Part shown: piece after piece, positions 33,501 through 43,864 of the stretch
Position numbering within the stretch: the first letter of the stretch is position 1
Layout of the letters: each line of letters opens with the position of its first letter
Program-made: the position numbers and the translations under genes
Assembly (NCBI RefSeq): GCF_037126465.1
Contig: NC_088203.1
Coordinates: forward strand, 96,286,668-96,350,667
Direction: 5' to 3'
DNA length: 64,000 nucleotides
Source of the DNA: Ornithodoros turicata
Taxonomy: Eukaryota; Arthropoda; Arachnida; Ixodida; Argasidae
The notes under the pieces: generated by a model
What the model was told of the DNA's origin: nothing
The model's database searches: none
What the model saw: the letters and a program-made list of their open reading frames with translations, nothing else

Positions 33501-34409
33501 AAATAAAAAGGGCTTGCTATTCCTTAGTAAAAAAAAAGTGGGGGGGAATATGTTTATTATATATAAAAAAATAAGAGGGAAAGGAAAAAAAAGTGATATA
33601 ACATCAAAATAACCATTAGTGCCACGGACTGATTATCACGACAAAGGCGCTTGTTCGATCTTTGCTCGTTTTATCGATGAGTGTTTCTTTGCTGAAGGTG
33701 CACCGCCAGCGTCCGCACAGATGTTAGCAATTATATCCCGCATATCACCTTCATTTTATCAGTCTTTGTCAACTATGTCCTACGTCTGCACTTATACGAC
33801 AATGCTGCAAATTGCTCTAGCCTTGTAACAACCGCCCTTGAGGACGATCTAAAATAAATAAATAAATCAAAATAAATTCTATGTACCGCATTCTTTTACA
33901 TCGTTACACAAACCTTCTGCGTCGGCGTCATGCGTATACGATCTCGTTTTAGTTTAGTGTCCCTTCGTTGTCTCTCAACACGTCGTAAACTGTAAGCCAC
34001 GCGTTCAGCAAGCCCCTACACTATGGTTAACCTATGTTGTGACGACGCCAAGTAGAACTAGTTTTCCTCTTTTCATCAACGTTGCACGTTTGTACATAAA
34101 CTTTCCCTCCGAATGTAATAATGTAGGAACACAGATAAGCACTGGCATATACCTCCCACACAACCAACGGCGTAGCCAGAGGTGGGTTTCGAGGTTCAAC
34201 CCCCTTCCCCCCCCCCCCACAAAAAAAAAAGATCGTGCATTTGGTAGTACATTTGGGAGTGGGAAACGAGGGTGAAATCCCCCTCCCCCATGTAAAGACC
34301 CCATAGACCCCCTCCCGAAATAGGTATTTCTTTTTTTCTGGCTACGCCACTGCACACAACGACTATGGGTATAGCGCACGTGCATAACTTACGTGAACGC
34401 GTCCGCCAT
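18522..34409 (-). CDS. CHS: Chitin synthase, copy B (15 exons, 1585 aa)
   Basis: Second chitin synthase, closer to the conserved arthropod consensus than copy A. Minus-strand exons: 34409-34393, 32425-32312, 24593-24355, 24289-24117, 23670-22697, 22634-22541, 22468-22263, 22202-22123, 22057-21949, 21856-21492, 21433-21233, 21170-20776, 20700-20419, 20354-19919, 19594-18522. The sum is 4758 nt, exactly in frame. Motifs: acidic N-terminus (SDDDNSFEEDDETTPL), KGWDVF, CATMWHE, LDGDINFRP, EDRW, QRRRW, VVTWGTRE, then a Lys/Glu-rich coiled coil and the C-terminal helices. The length matches known arthropod enzymes. The 17-nt first exon (MADAF) and the second acceptor (32425) are inferred from phase; translation could instead begin at the Met in exon 2. 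The exon 9 donor is GC rather than GT (CCAG|gcaagt). Introns 1 and 2 are about 2 kb and 7.7 kb. Confidence 0.93.
19919..21433 (-). other. CHS: Copy B catalytic core, WGTRE and coiled-coil exons
   Basis: Exon 21433-21233 gives GPMVWYQKFEYAIGHW to YDQG; exon 21170-20776 gives EDRWLC, QRRRWAPST and helices; exon 20700-20419 ends in NVVTWGTRE; exon 20354-19919 encodes a basic coiled coil (KKSKKDMEAERKLQEELKKK) followed by a second heptad-like stretch (ISDQLDTLGKRIAGMERML). A coiled coil after the catalytic bundle is characteristic of the class A (epidermal, kkv-type) insect enzymes, so copy B is the better class A candidate (inference). Confidence 0.8.
25376..25703. mobile_element. PIF/Harbinger-like MITE, 328 bp, TTA target duplication
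   Basis: Exact 23-bp terminal inverted repeats begin CCGTGTATTCACACGAGCGA, flanked on both sides by TTA (25373-25375 and 25704-25706). A 3-bp TTA duplication is the PIF/Harbinger signature. The exact arms suggest recent insertion. No transposase is encoded. Confidence 0.8.
27478..27500 (+). repeat. SINE tail fragment
   Basis: GCTCACAGCTACAGTTGCTT matches the 3' part of the SINE family (CATAGCCACAGTTGCTTCGC). The rest is missing; it abuts the hairpin at 27505. Confidence 0.5.
27505..27617. repeat. Hairpin element with about 45-bp arms
   Basis: TGCTAGCACAGAACTTA and GAGCGATGGGCAAAC in the left arm are mirrored as reverse complements in the right arm, with an AT-rich centre of about 20 bp. Probably a small foldback element. 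Confidence 0.65.
29214..29480. repeat. tRNA-Thr-like sequence and inverted partial copy
   Basis: At 29386-29455 the plus strand has an A-box-like TTAGCTTAATTGGTGGAGCA, an anticodon arm CTGGA-CTGGTAA-TCCAG (anticodon GGT, Thr) and a B box GGTTCGAGTCC. The 3' half recurs inverted at 29214-29275 with arms of about 60 bp. The T stem of the right copy is imperfect. I read it as a tRNA-derived repeat, though a cloverleaf with several G-U pairs can be drawn. Confidence 0.55.
29620..30702. mobile_element. hAT-like element with GAACCG arms, copy 1 (1083 bp)
   Basis: Left end CAGAGAACCGAACCGAAAC, right end complementary (TTTCGGTTCGACGCTCTG). Flanked by GCTAAAAT (29612-29619) and GCTAAAAC (30703-30710), a 7/8 duplication. 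It shares the blocks CGCCATCTT(A/G)GAGCTGAACC and CCGGAGCTGAACCGGAA with the element at 59445-60967. No transposase frame seen. Confidence 0.75.
29811..30039. repeat. Foldback inside the hAT-like element
   Basis: TTCAGTGTTTACAAACAGGA and GGCACAACTGGAAGTTGTC at the left reappear as reverse complements at the right, with arms of about 80 bp and a central CCCTTTCACTGTTTACAAAT hairpin. No clear target duplication. Confidence 0.65.
31306..31332. repeat. TAA trinucleotide microsatellite
   Basis: About nine consecutive ATA/TAA units. Confidence 0.85.
32437..34392 (-). other. Copy B intron 1
   Basis: This interval separates the 17-nt start exon from exon 2. It contains a long G run (32608-32626), an A/T-rich repeat-like stretch near 33530-33600, an AATAAATAAATAAAT patch near 33855 and the hAT MITE at 34165-34352. 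No additional exon or RNA gene was recognised. Confidence 0.45.
34165..34352. mobile_element. Short hAT-like MITE, 188 bp, TSD CACACAAC
   Basis: The ends CAACGGCGTAGCCAG and CTGGCTACGCCACTG are imperfect inverted repeats (13/15), flanked by exact 8-bp CACACAAC at 34157-34164 and 34353-34360. The interior is pyrimidine/purine-skewed (C run, A run, CCCCCTCCC). It lies only about 40 bp from the proposed first exon of copy B. Confidence 0.85.
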
Positions 34410-37400
34410 TCTGAGGACCTTCCACGACATCTTCGGATGAGTTTAGATTTATCTCGTGGTTCCCACCGCCCGCGTTGCCGGAGCGAGCATATAGAAATGT
34501 ATGGCTTAGCTTGGCGTTATCGGTCGTCGTAAAGCGGTCATTAATGGAGCTTTAGACATGCAACGGTTTACGGCCTAACAAGCGCAAACGCCGGACGTCA
34601 TCTGTATTTCAGCCGGTGGCGTGTTATGTACCATGACGTCGTCCGTGTATAATTCTGTACGCGATAACTTTTTGTACCGCATCATTCTGAGCAGACGAAA
34701 CTTCATCTGGTCCAGCGCAGCGCCGATCTGTGAAAGGAGTTTTAGAAAGGAGGCCGCCTACACGGAACGCAAGAAACGGGGACACCGAAGACAACCGGTT
34801 GCAATAAGGGCTTTTGTCCTACCGACTGCTTTGTGGGCATTGTTTCCGAATGTCGGGTCTTATTCATTCAGGAGGCGTTAGTTCCTGACGTTCCTGGGGG
34901 GAGGGGTTAGTTCCTTGAAATCCTGTGGATGATGGCATCGAGTCCCGCTTGTTGAAATCGTTTTCAATGTTAACGTGCCACCGTGTCACAAGTTTCTACA
35001 GTATGTATACGATATCGGACGTCACATATACCTGTCTTCTAGTATGTCCTACAGTAGGCATCCCCCAATAGACTTCTATGGTATGGTTACCTATACTGCG
35101 GTGTCGAGATCAGTGCTGGATAAGGGGTTACCGCCACGTTGAACAACCTTCCAGGGTTGACGTCTGCGTTATAAGCAGTGTCGTTCAACGCCGCACATTC
35201 CTAACGGTACGACGATTGCCACTAACAGCTCTTTGATTGGAACAGCACCGTCACGGACTCGCGATGTACGGCTCGGAGCACAGCTGTTCCCGGAGCAGTG
35301 ATACCGAGTTCGGCGGAACACCACACGGGCAATAAAGAGTGAAGAAGACACTGCCCTTACCTACTAACTACCAGGTGTAATCCGAGTGTGTGAAGCGTTG
35401 AACCGCAGAAAGCGGTCAGCGTCAAGAGGTGGTCGCTTTCACCGGGAGGCCTCCCATGGCAAACTGGCCCCCTTCCACGCAGTCCCTATCCAGGTCGCCG
35501 CAAGGAGGAAGGTGACGTCATCGTCAGGTTGCCTTCGCCTCCAAGAAGCTGAGGAAGCCTTGAAAGGACGACGACTCGCCGGTGGAATGAACTTCCGACG
35601 CAGGTCCACACCATTCCAGTCCCAACTGGGGCCGGACAAAATCGGTGGGGGTGCCACAAATGTGATCTCCACAGGGAGCCCAAGGTGGCATCGATGGACC
35701 TTTGATAACTTTCTCCGCTGCCGTGGGTTGTAATAAATCTTGGCGCTCTTTTGATACGCGCTCGCGTGTGGAGAACCGCGATTTTTTCTTTAGGTTACGC
35801 GTCTTTCATGCCTGAAGGAGTCGCTGCGAAATGTGACATACCTGCCAGCTTTGTTCCTCGTTGAGAGTACAAGTTCGTAGCGGAGGATTCGCTCCGCTCG
35901 ACATCCATTTTAGGTCTGTGGTAATTTCGGTGACAGCCGTAATTTGTCTCGTATCTTGTGACATAGCAGCTATTCTGTTGGCCGAGAAGCTCATGTGATT
36001 ACCCCCATTGTGACGTTGACAGTACTGCCCGTATAGGAGCTCGGGGACCGGTCTGTTCTCGAAATGTCTGTTTCCATAATTTGAAAATAAATAAATGAAT
36101 AAATAATCAACGGAACATTTTCAGTACATGCATATTAATGTAGTCTACATTCTAAGGTTGAACTTATAAGGAAGGTTCGAATTATAATGTACGCTTCTGG
36201 AAGTTGATATCCGAAAGAAAACCATTTAATTGTTCAGTTTCCGCAGAGCTTACGCAGCATTAAAGCCACTTAAAGTAATCTGACCTTAATTTTGATTAAA
36301 GTCAATTTGAGTTAAAATAATATGCGGATGGTTTCTCCGCAACTGTGAGCTTTAGCTAAGTGGTGGTGAGTACCACACAGACCACCAGGATTTGGTGGGG
36401 TTAATGATGCTACCATGACAGCATAAAGAGTGAACAGGTGAAAAAATTATCACGAAATTATTCAAGTAATTCACGCATGTGCAAGATTTTCAGCGAGCCA
36501 CCGCTATACGGTCCAATGTTATGTACTGACACTGCTGCCAATATCTTGCTGTTAAAGATCTTCGTCAAGCCTTCTGGCTTTTTACTGTCTCCCATTCGAA
36601 AGGCAAATAAAAATTGAAATTGAAATGGGCATTAAAGTGAAAAATTATGTCCTCGCGGAATGACAGATTCCGTTTACCTTGACACCAACACAAAAGGAAC
36701 AACAAAGAATTTTTGAACTTGAGTGCTCCTTTAATGTGGTTCTTAACGGTTATACTGAGCACTCGCCAACAAGTTCCAACAGATTCTCACTTTGAAAGAT
36801 TAATTTTCTCTTCTTTATATCTCTATGGCGTCGGACACGTGTGCTCCAGGTAGCCCCATTTTTGCTTGACATTCGTGTAAGCATCACACGGTGCGATGTG
36901 GCCCATTTGTGCAGTGACGTTCGTCGGCAGGGCAATTCCCTCCCGTCAGGTTTTCAAAGGCAAGACATGCCGTTCGAAGGCGGGGGTTCTGCAAACCGCC
37001 CGGCCAACGCTCCCTGGAAGACCCACGCGCCCTCAGAGTTGTTCATAATTAGCATCCGAAACTTTCATGGCGAGCACGTCGTCGAGCTACAGAAGATTTG
37101 TATGCTAATCCTCTCACATACCCTTGACATCGTCCTATGGAGACGATGATACATCACTAGGCAGCCTCTGCATGATTGGTCGGCTACAAGAAACGTACGT
37201 CATGCATGCGTCTTCGTTGGTCATTGCTTCGGTTACGGTCGTTTGCTCGTCGTGGCTGTGTTGCTGTGACGCGACGTTCTTTGTTGTGGGGTTTGGTGAA
37301 CGCAGCTTCAGTAGAGGTGCTCTGTCTCGTACGAATGCATCGAGTACACGCTCAGGGGGAAAAAGGAGTAAGTTTGGTAGTAATTGCATCCCCAACAATT

Positions 37401-37605
37401 ACGTTTTTAGTCCCGAAAGGGACTAACGGCTAAGGAAATGCGTCTATAGTCGTGTTGAACTTAAGAAGGAAAAGAAATCTAGTCCGTCAACTACATAGGC
37501 CGTTGGAGATAAGGAGACGCAATAGAGCGCCAGGAGAAATACTGCAGCGCCACCACGCAGCATGGTGGTGGTGATGGTGAAAGGACTCGCTGTTGTCGGC
37601 CTTTA

Positions 37606-37770
37606 CAGAGGCGGGCAACGTCACGACTGACGCCCTGGGGGAATGTGCGTCCTGGGCCGACTTCTAAGGGAACTGTGCTGACATATGTCTAGCGTCTGAG
37701 GAAAACCCCCAGACACCACAGCCGACACCGGGATTCGAACCCGGGTACCTCCCTCTCGACGAGACATGGC
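37606..37770 (-). repeat. Diverged tRNA-promoter SINE, reverse orientation
   Basis: B-box complement GGGATTCGAACCCGGGTACC with GTCCTGGGCCGACTTCT in the body, as in the other SINE copies, but more diverged and shorter. Confidence 0.55.
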
Positions 37771-38059
37771 ACCACGCAGCGTAGTGTCATGTGGCAAGTC
37801 GTAACTGCCAATACGGAAGCAGAGTGAGCGTGATGGGTTACATTGTCTCGCGGAGGAGCGAGCGTGACCTCTCTGTGTCTAGCCATCCTATCCGCGGCGC
37901 AGTAATATTTAGAGCTGACGGACTACTTCTTTTCACGACCACAGTCCCACAAGAGAACTAAAATTACTCATTTTTTCCTCGGAGTGTCGGTGTCACTGCG
38001 CGACCCAAGAGGTACAGTATTCACTCGTTGGTGGTATAGCTCTATCCTCTCGTTAGCTC

Positions 38060-38283
38060 CGAAGTCATGCACTGAAGACTGAGAGGTGGTAGGTTCGAGT
38101 CCTACCACCTGCTGTGCTGTCTCAGGTTTTCCGGCAGCATTTCCGGACAGATGTCGGCAGTAGTTCCCCTGAAGTCGACCCGTTACGCGTGCTAACCCCC
38201 TTTCTCTTATTCCTTCTTGTTGTCATCTACTTATTCACATCAGTACATAGTTCATGGCCACACTTGGTTCGCGGTGGAAACAC
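38060..38283 (+). repeat. tRNA-promoter SINE, copy 3
   Basis: GGTAGGTTCGAGTCCTACCA (B box), GCTGTGCTGTCTCAGG, ATGTCGGCAGTAGTTCCCCT and CATGGCCACACTTGGTTCGC align with copies 1 and 4 with several indels, so this is an older copy. Confidence 0.7.
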
Positions 38284-39176
38284 GGAATAGAATCAAGCGT
38301 CGTATATACTTTCGTACAAACCGTATTCCTCTAAGCAAACTGCAATGACCATTTCCAGCTCTGTCGTTTCACATCGTTTCACCCTCCTTCCAGTCTGAAT
38401 TGTGTTTCAACAGTTATTACGACGAATCCAGTTATTTCGCGCAGTTTTCCTCAAAAACTGTGCTTCCGGTGTCATTTCATTTAAACATAGCATGCCCATT
38501 AGGAAGCGTAGGAGTTGGGTTCAGATAAACGCGCAGGAGAAAGGCGGAAGGCAACATAAAGAGAAGTGAATCGGTGGGCATGGTCGCCAATGCAATAGAC
38601 GAAGAGGGAGTGGGTATGTATTGGGCGTAGCCGAGGGTCGCATTGCCCTTCGAAGTCTCTTTGGGAGTGTCTACTCTTTGCCTTCAGCGATATCACGTAA
38701 CTTCCCATCGGAAAATATATTCGACCCAACGATGTATGTCTGCTTAGCGTCGTTTGCGTCCGGTACGCCACGTGGCGGTGAAAGATTGCGAAACTGCACT
38801 GGGATTAATTGGAACAAGTTACTGAAGGATACGGCGCAAATATTACGTTTTTATAGCTTAGAAAAGAGAAAGGAAATACACAGAGATCATATACTTTATT
38901 ATCTGAATAATAATAATAATAAATAAATAAAAAAGAACACAAAATGGGGACAGAGAAATGCAGAACAAATAACAAACATAAACGGAAGCGCGAGCACATG
39001 CATCATTTCAATACATTTAATCATTTAAACGAACGTTTAACACCTTTTTTAACTGAATCTAAAACATTTCATTTATTTCCTACTTCATACTTTGTGGTGT
39101 ATCGCCTGTATTGCCTCTGTGTTTGGGCTGCGCCACTGCCACGTTGGGGATTAATCCTCTTTTGTGGAGACACATA

Positions 39177-39960
39177 GGGTGTCTTTTTTTGCGTGCCACA
39201 GTGAGAGCAGGACAGATGTCGTTTTTGCAATTGAGTCATACGGCCAGGTGGAGATCCTCTCGAAGAGAGTATGCGACTACAAGTTGACTAATTACGTAAA
39301 ATTCATTAATGAACTGTTTAATTATAGTGGATTTCGGGCAAAAGCGAGATTGCAGAATCAGAGACTGTCCTCGTTGAAAGACATTCCACCTCTAACAAAT
39401 CCTGAAACACGCACCTGCGTTGAAATATCCATCCCCGCATTTTGATATGCAAATGAGGAGCCGAAACCGAAAGTGCGGCGACTGGGAACGCAGGGAGCAC
39501 AGAGCTGACGTCACAGGACCACGTGATTTGGAGTTAAGTAGATGGTTGGAGTAGGTGCCTATCTGCTGGCCAGATAATCCGCTTTCCGGCCCAGATAAGC
39601 TAGCTAGATAAGCCTCAGTCGGCGTAGATGATGCGCTCTTGAGGCGCGCTTCTTCCGTTTCGGCTCATTTGCGTAGCAAAAAAAAACTGCTCGTATCTTG
39701 AAGCATAGAAACATTTCGAAATCGCTGAGAGCTGGAATGGCTTTCGACTACGACGGTCTTTAATCCTGCCATCTCATTTTTTCCCTAAAACTCGTTAATT
39801 ACGAAGTTAATTATCGGATTTTAGTTAATGAGTCATCGAACACTGATGCGACCGTGTAGGAAAGATGTCTGCCAGGCCAGGTATGTTAGACGCCCAAATG
39901 GCATATCTGGGACTCATAGATTTTTAATAAGAAATCTGTGGCACCTAAAAAAAGACACCC
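39177..39960. mobile_element. TA-flanked foldback relic, related to the 6056-7408 family
   Basis: The ends GGGTGTCTTTTTTT and AAAAAAAGACACCC are flanked by TA (39175-39176 and 39961-39962). Interior blocks resemble the 6056-7408 element (CGGCCAGG, ATATGCAAATGAG, CGGCTCATTTGCGTAGC) but are strongly diverged. A second, similar unit may run from 39967 to about 40378 (CAGGGTGTC to GGCACCCCG). Confidence 0.5.
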
Positions 39961-41030
39961 TATACACAGGGTGTCTTTTTCTTTTTTCGTGTGTCAACCA
40001 GGCGGATGAACACGAAATTGACAGCCGGATAGCTGATCTAAAGAGCGCATTGATGCACTCCTCCGCGCAAGAAATATGTAAACCGAAACCGACTAATTAC
40101 TTGAAAAAATCACTAAGTGTCGACGCTGTTTTTTTTTTTTTTTTTTCTTGCAGTATCTTTCGCTGAAGGTCGCAATGCGTAAAACAGAGGTTCCATAAGC
40201 GTACGAAGTAGAAGTTAAAAGTTTAAATGCTTATCTAATTAGTGAGCGCATGCAAGTGAGCCGCTGACTACCCAGTTCATGGCCGATGTTCCAAGGGTCT
40301 TTACGGAAAAGAAATTTCTTCAATAGCGCCACCTGTTCACGAATTATTCAGCCGCGGGATTTTCGCCAGGCACCCCGTATATATGCATAAACGAGTGAAA
40401 CGACGAACAGACTATATCTTTTTGTCGAACGCTATACGATGCTTTGTACTTTTCTTTTCGGCGGTATTGTAAATTCAACTAGGTCTAGTCGTCTGTCTCT
40501 CAGTAAAACTACTTCAGGGAACGAAATTTTCCTGTAGCTACGTTAGCAGTGCAAGAGTCTGTCTGTCCTCGTCACGTTCGAAAAGTAAGTGTTACGGATA
40601 CCCTTAGTGTTGGTTATTTCCGACCACAGGTGGAAACGTACATCATCACGATTGTTCCCAATCGTTCCCCTCTTTGTTGAAAGCGAAAACCTGGTTAGGA
40701 TGAAATGAGGCGCGTAGTTCCTTCCGTTTTTTTTTTTTTTTTCTTCGTCTATCTTAACACATCACATTACGCGTAGTTCGAAAGAATTTCCGGTTCTTTG
40801 CTCGTGTATGATAGACTTTTTTCTTTCTGTTGGGTGACGTTCAGTAATCGCTTTCCCTTTTCCATAAGCACCATGTAAAAAAAAAAGTTAATTGAATAAT
40901 AGAACAAACGACATGTTTGTGCCTACCAGATTCAAAGATGTATTTGCTTGTTTGTTTCTTTTAATCTTGTCACGAAATCATGAAGCTATAAACTAGTATG
41001 TTATAAATATCGAGTCCAACCTTTAATATA

Positions 41031-41330
41031 CAGGTGTGTGTTTTTTTTATTCGTTACAGAATTTTTATTTAAAAAAAAAGAGCAGAGCAAAATAGATGCC
41101 GTTTTTGCAGTTGAGTAACATGGCCAGGCGAACATTCTCTCGTACGGAAAGTATGTAAGATCTCTAATTGCCTACAATTCGTTAATTAACTCTTTAATTA
41201 GGAGATTTCGCGCAAAAGTGAAAGAGCAGAAAGGGATTCCATTTAAAACGTGTATTGAAATATTCATCGCTGAATTTCGCTATGCAAATGAGCCGAAACA
41301 AGAACTACGCACTCGAGCGCTTCTTTTTTT
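41031..41330. mobile_element. Single arm of the 6056-7408 foldback family
   Basis: CAGGTGTGTG then TTTATTCGTTACAGAATTTT, AGCAGAGCAAAATAGATGCC, GCGCAAAAGTGAAAGAGCAG and GCTGAATTTCGCTATGCAAA follow the same order as the left arm at 6056-6900. The right arm is missing, so this is a truncated or deleted copy. It lacks the hAT insertion seen at 6179, confirming that insertion as secondary. Confidence 0.65.
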
Positions 41331-42050
41331 TTTTTTTCTTTTCTGGCTGTTGTATAGCTTCCGTATGCCCATATTTTACTACAGTCTCATCACCGATGCG
41401 GCTGGGCTGTTGGGGTAGCTCCAGTTTAAAAAGGACATGACTATAGAAGACGTGGTGGCTGTATACATTCTACTGCGGCTGCTGAACAACAATTCTCGCC
41501 AGCATTCTTGTCGCACATATTGACCAGCGATCTACGTTATAACTTTCCTTTACTGCAAAAACAAGAAAAAAGAAAGACAGAATGATAACAGTAACTAAGA
41601 AAGTACGGAATATAAAACTGGCTGTAAGGGTAGCTACTGGTGTATCCTTCCGCTGGAGACGAGAAGTGCTCCTATTCTTGCGTCTTCCAGTTCTATTATC
41701 CATTGTGCCGACGATGGAGGTCACCGACAGCTAGTGCGATTTTTGCCGTAAAGCTGCCACGTAACACTATAATCTGTCGATCAACCGTTCACACCCATTG
41801 AAAGCCACATACCGTGCACTATCATTCGCATCTCAGCCAGCGTGACCTGACAACAGTCGCGTGGTATCCTGAACCCGATCTTTTGCCATCCGCGTGTCTT
41901 TATGCCGTCAGCGTACACGAGAGGCTGTTCTGAGCTAGACATTTCGAGCTCTGGATATTTCTAGCTGCTCATACATGCAGTTCAGCAGCCGCGAGGCAAT
42001 ATTTTGATCAGTCGCTTGACGTCACAAGGCCACATCTGTTGTATTATGAT

Positions 42051-42906
42051 CAGGGAAGCGTATCGGTAATGGTAACGGAAACAGAAACGGTATATTACCG
42101 AAATTGGAGATGGTCACGATAACAGAAACGGAAACGCATACCACTGTCCTCCATTACCGGAAACAGAAACGGAAACGAAAATTGTCGTCCGGTATTGAAT
42201 TCCGGTAATGGCTATTGCTGTTGTGCGATGACATTTCAGTGACTTTTCATTTCATTTTTGTATTTTGATGACTCCATTCCCTGTAATGCTCTAAATACTA
42301 CTCGGCAGCATGGAAACAAAGCGCAATATTGGATACCGAGGGTGTATCACCCGCTTACCTACTCGTGACATTACCTACCTACATGACATCAAGACAGACT
42401 TACACAACATAGACTCCACGCACTCTACTCCACCATAGCACAGGGATGACAGCATATGCTTTTTTTTTTATTTTCTTCATTTCACCGTGGCTATGGCAGT
42501 ATTGTTTACTACTGAGAGCGTCCACCGAATGTGACATTGGATGAAAGTTACGCCCATCTTGGGTTGCTGGACTCAGAGTGACTGAAGAGAGAAGGCTGAC
42601 TGAAGACATGTTCCTACACTTCTTTAAAAATCCTGCATCATGTGCGCATCCCAACGATGTAAAATTACTTGTGTAGTGTGCACGCGTGACACCGAAGCAG
42701 CACAGCAGGGCAAAACAGGGTGCTGACAGAGCCGGACTGGCTGTCCTCCCGCAGCTCTGTAACAGCCGTTCCATTACCGGAAACAGTAACGGAAACGTAA
42801 CGGAAACAAAATTAAAAGCTGGTATCAGAAACGGATAACGGAAACGAAAATATAGCAGTAACGAAAATGGAAACGGTAACGAAAATACGTCCGTTATCCT
42901 TCCCTG
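42051..42906. mobile_element. hAT-like element with GGAAACGG arms, 856 bp
   Basis: The ends CAGGGAAGCGTATCGGTAA and CCGTTATCCTTCCCTG are inverted repeats over the outer 8 bp and similar beyond. They are flanked by ATTATGAT (42043-42050) and GTTATGAT (42907-42914), a 7/8 duplication. Subterminal arms consist of GGAAACAGAAACGG/GGTAACGGAAAC variants at both ends; the 500-bp centre is non-repetitive and non-coding as far as I can see. Confidence 0.7.
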
Positions 42907-43440
42907 GTTATGATATCTATAATTGATGTGAACATAATTTGTGCAGCACGACGTACATATGCGTTGTCCACACTGATCCCGCATAAACGCCTCGTGTTGT
43001 CATGAACGTTTGTGATTTCCAGACTCATAACTCATAACCAGACTCATATTAACTGTGCAAATATTGGGAGAGAAAAAATAATAATAAAGAAAAACAGTAC
43101 GGCTCTGAAGGCTTATTCACGCGAAAATCTTTTCCAAAATCAATAACAATTATGAGGAGATTTACACGTAAGGTTAATCAAAATTAACGTTTCACTCAAC
43201 TCACACTAATATAGGCACTTTGCCGAGACAAAATTTGATTCTACAAGTCCTACCGAATGTGTTGTATCCAAGTAAAAAAATAATAAAAGAATTCTTAAAA
43301 TTTATTGGTAATTATTGGAAAATATCCTTTTTTATCGTCTTTATTTTATTTATTTGCTGTTCAACTCCATTCAATTATCGTCCTTACTATTCTGTTATTA
43401 TTCAAAAACGAGCCCAGTAAGCCACACTCCATGCATAGTA

Positions 43441-43743
43441 TTACTCTTTTCGTAAATGAACCTGTTCTTTTCTCATCTCGGTTACTAACTCGGTGTACCA
43501 TTTCTGTAATCTACGAAAAAAAGATGATGCCGCATTTCTAGGTCGTACGACTTCCACAAGCGGAATTCCCTCGCAGTACTTTTTCATTCCCAGTTGACAG
43601 GGCGTCGGAAATGGCACAAGATGGCGCTCATACGAATCCGTCATCGACAGAGCTTTGTGCAACCGAGAGTTGACTCTCCCCTCGCACTGCTGGGGCTCCG
43701 TTGAGCTCTCTTGTAAACAACTCATCTTTTGAAACATTTTCAA
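43441..43743 (-). CDS. Possible small single-exon gene, 100 aa, unrecognised
   Basis: The frame begins MKMFQKMSCLQESS and ends in a charged stretch (FFRRLQKWYTELVTEMRKEQ) that would form an amphipathic helix. It is uninterrupted and has mixed composition unlike nearby repeat ORFs. Its start lies 121 bp from the divergent CAP-Gly gene start, consistent with a shared bidirectional promoter. A Met six residues in could also be the start. I do not recognise the family, and no splice sites are needed. It may be chance. Confidence 0.4.
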   Translation of the reverse strand: MKMFQKMSCLQESSTEPQQCEGRVNSRLHKALSMTDSYERHLVPFPTPCQLGMKKYCEGIPLVEVVRPRNAASSFFRRLQKWYTELVTEMRKEQVHLRKE

Positions 43744-43864
43744 TGAATTTCGATAGAGTATTTCTCTGTATCAGCCGCGTCGTGTGTGTTTCGCGTTTAA
43801 TTGCAGTTTATCTGCTTCGCTTACAATGGATTCGTAGCACCAAACGGGCCTGTCGTCTTTCGCC
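43744..43864. promoter_or_regulatory. Candidate bidirectional promoter
   Basis: The 121-bp gap separates the divergent start codons at 43743 (minus) and 43865 (plus). No TATA box is visible in either direction. Its status depends on the minus-strand ORF being real. Confidence 0.3.

Larger units (their letters stand above)
34410..43440. other. Intergenic region, 9 kb, mostly repeats
   Basis: Upstream of copy B there is no gene I can support. Recognised content: SINE copies at 37606-37770 (minus, diverged) and 38060-38283, foldback relics at 39177-40378 and 41031-41330, and a hAT-like element at 42051-42906. A 115-codon plus-strand frame at 35386-35733 in a GC-richer patch, followed by AATAAA, has no recognised domain. 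The copy B promoter should lie just above 34410. Confidence 0.5.

Noticed and set aside
35386..35733. 115-codon plus-strand frame followed by AATAAA
   Set aside because: Composition is Arg/Ser/Gly-rich without recognisable domain, and opposing frames are equally open. An LTR or retroelement remnant is possible but I could not find paired terminal repeats.
42400..42984. 194-codon minus-strand frame
   Set aside because: It lies mostly within the hAT-like element at 42051-42906 and includes its subterminal repeats. No transposase motif was seen.
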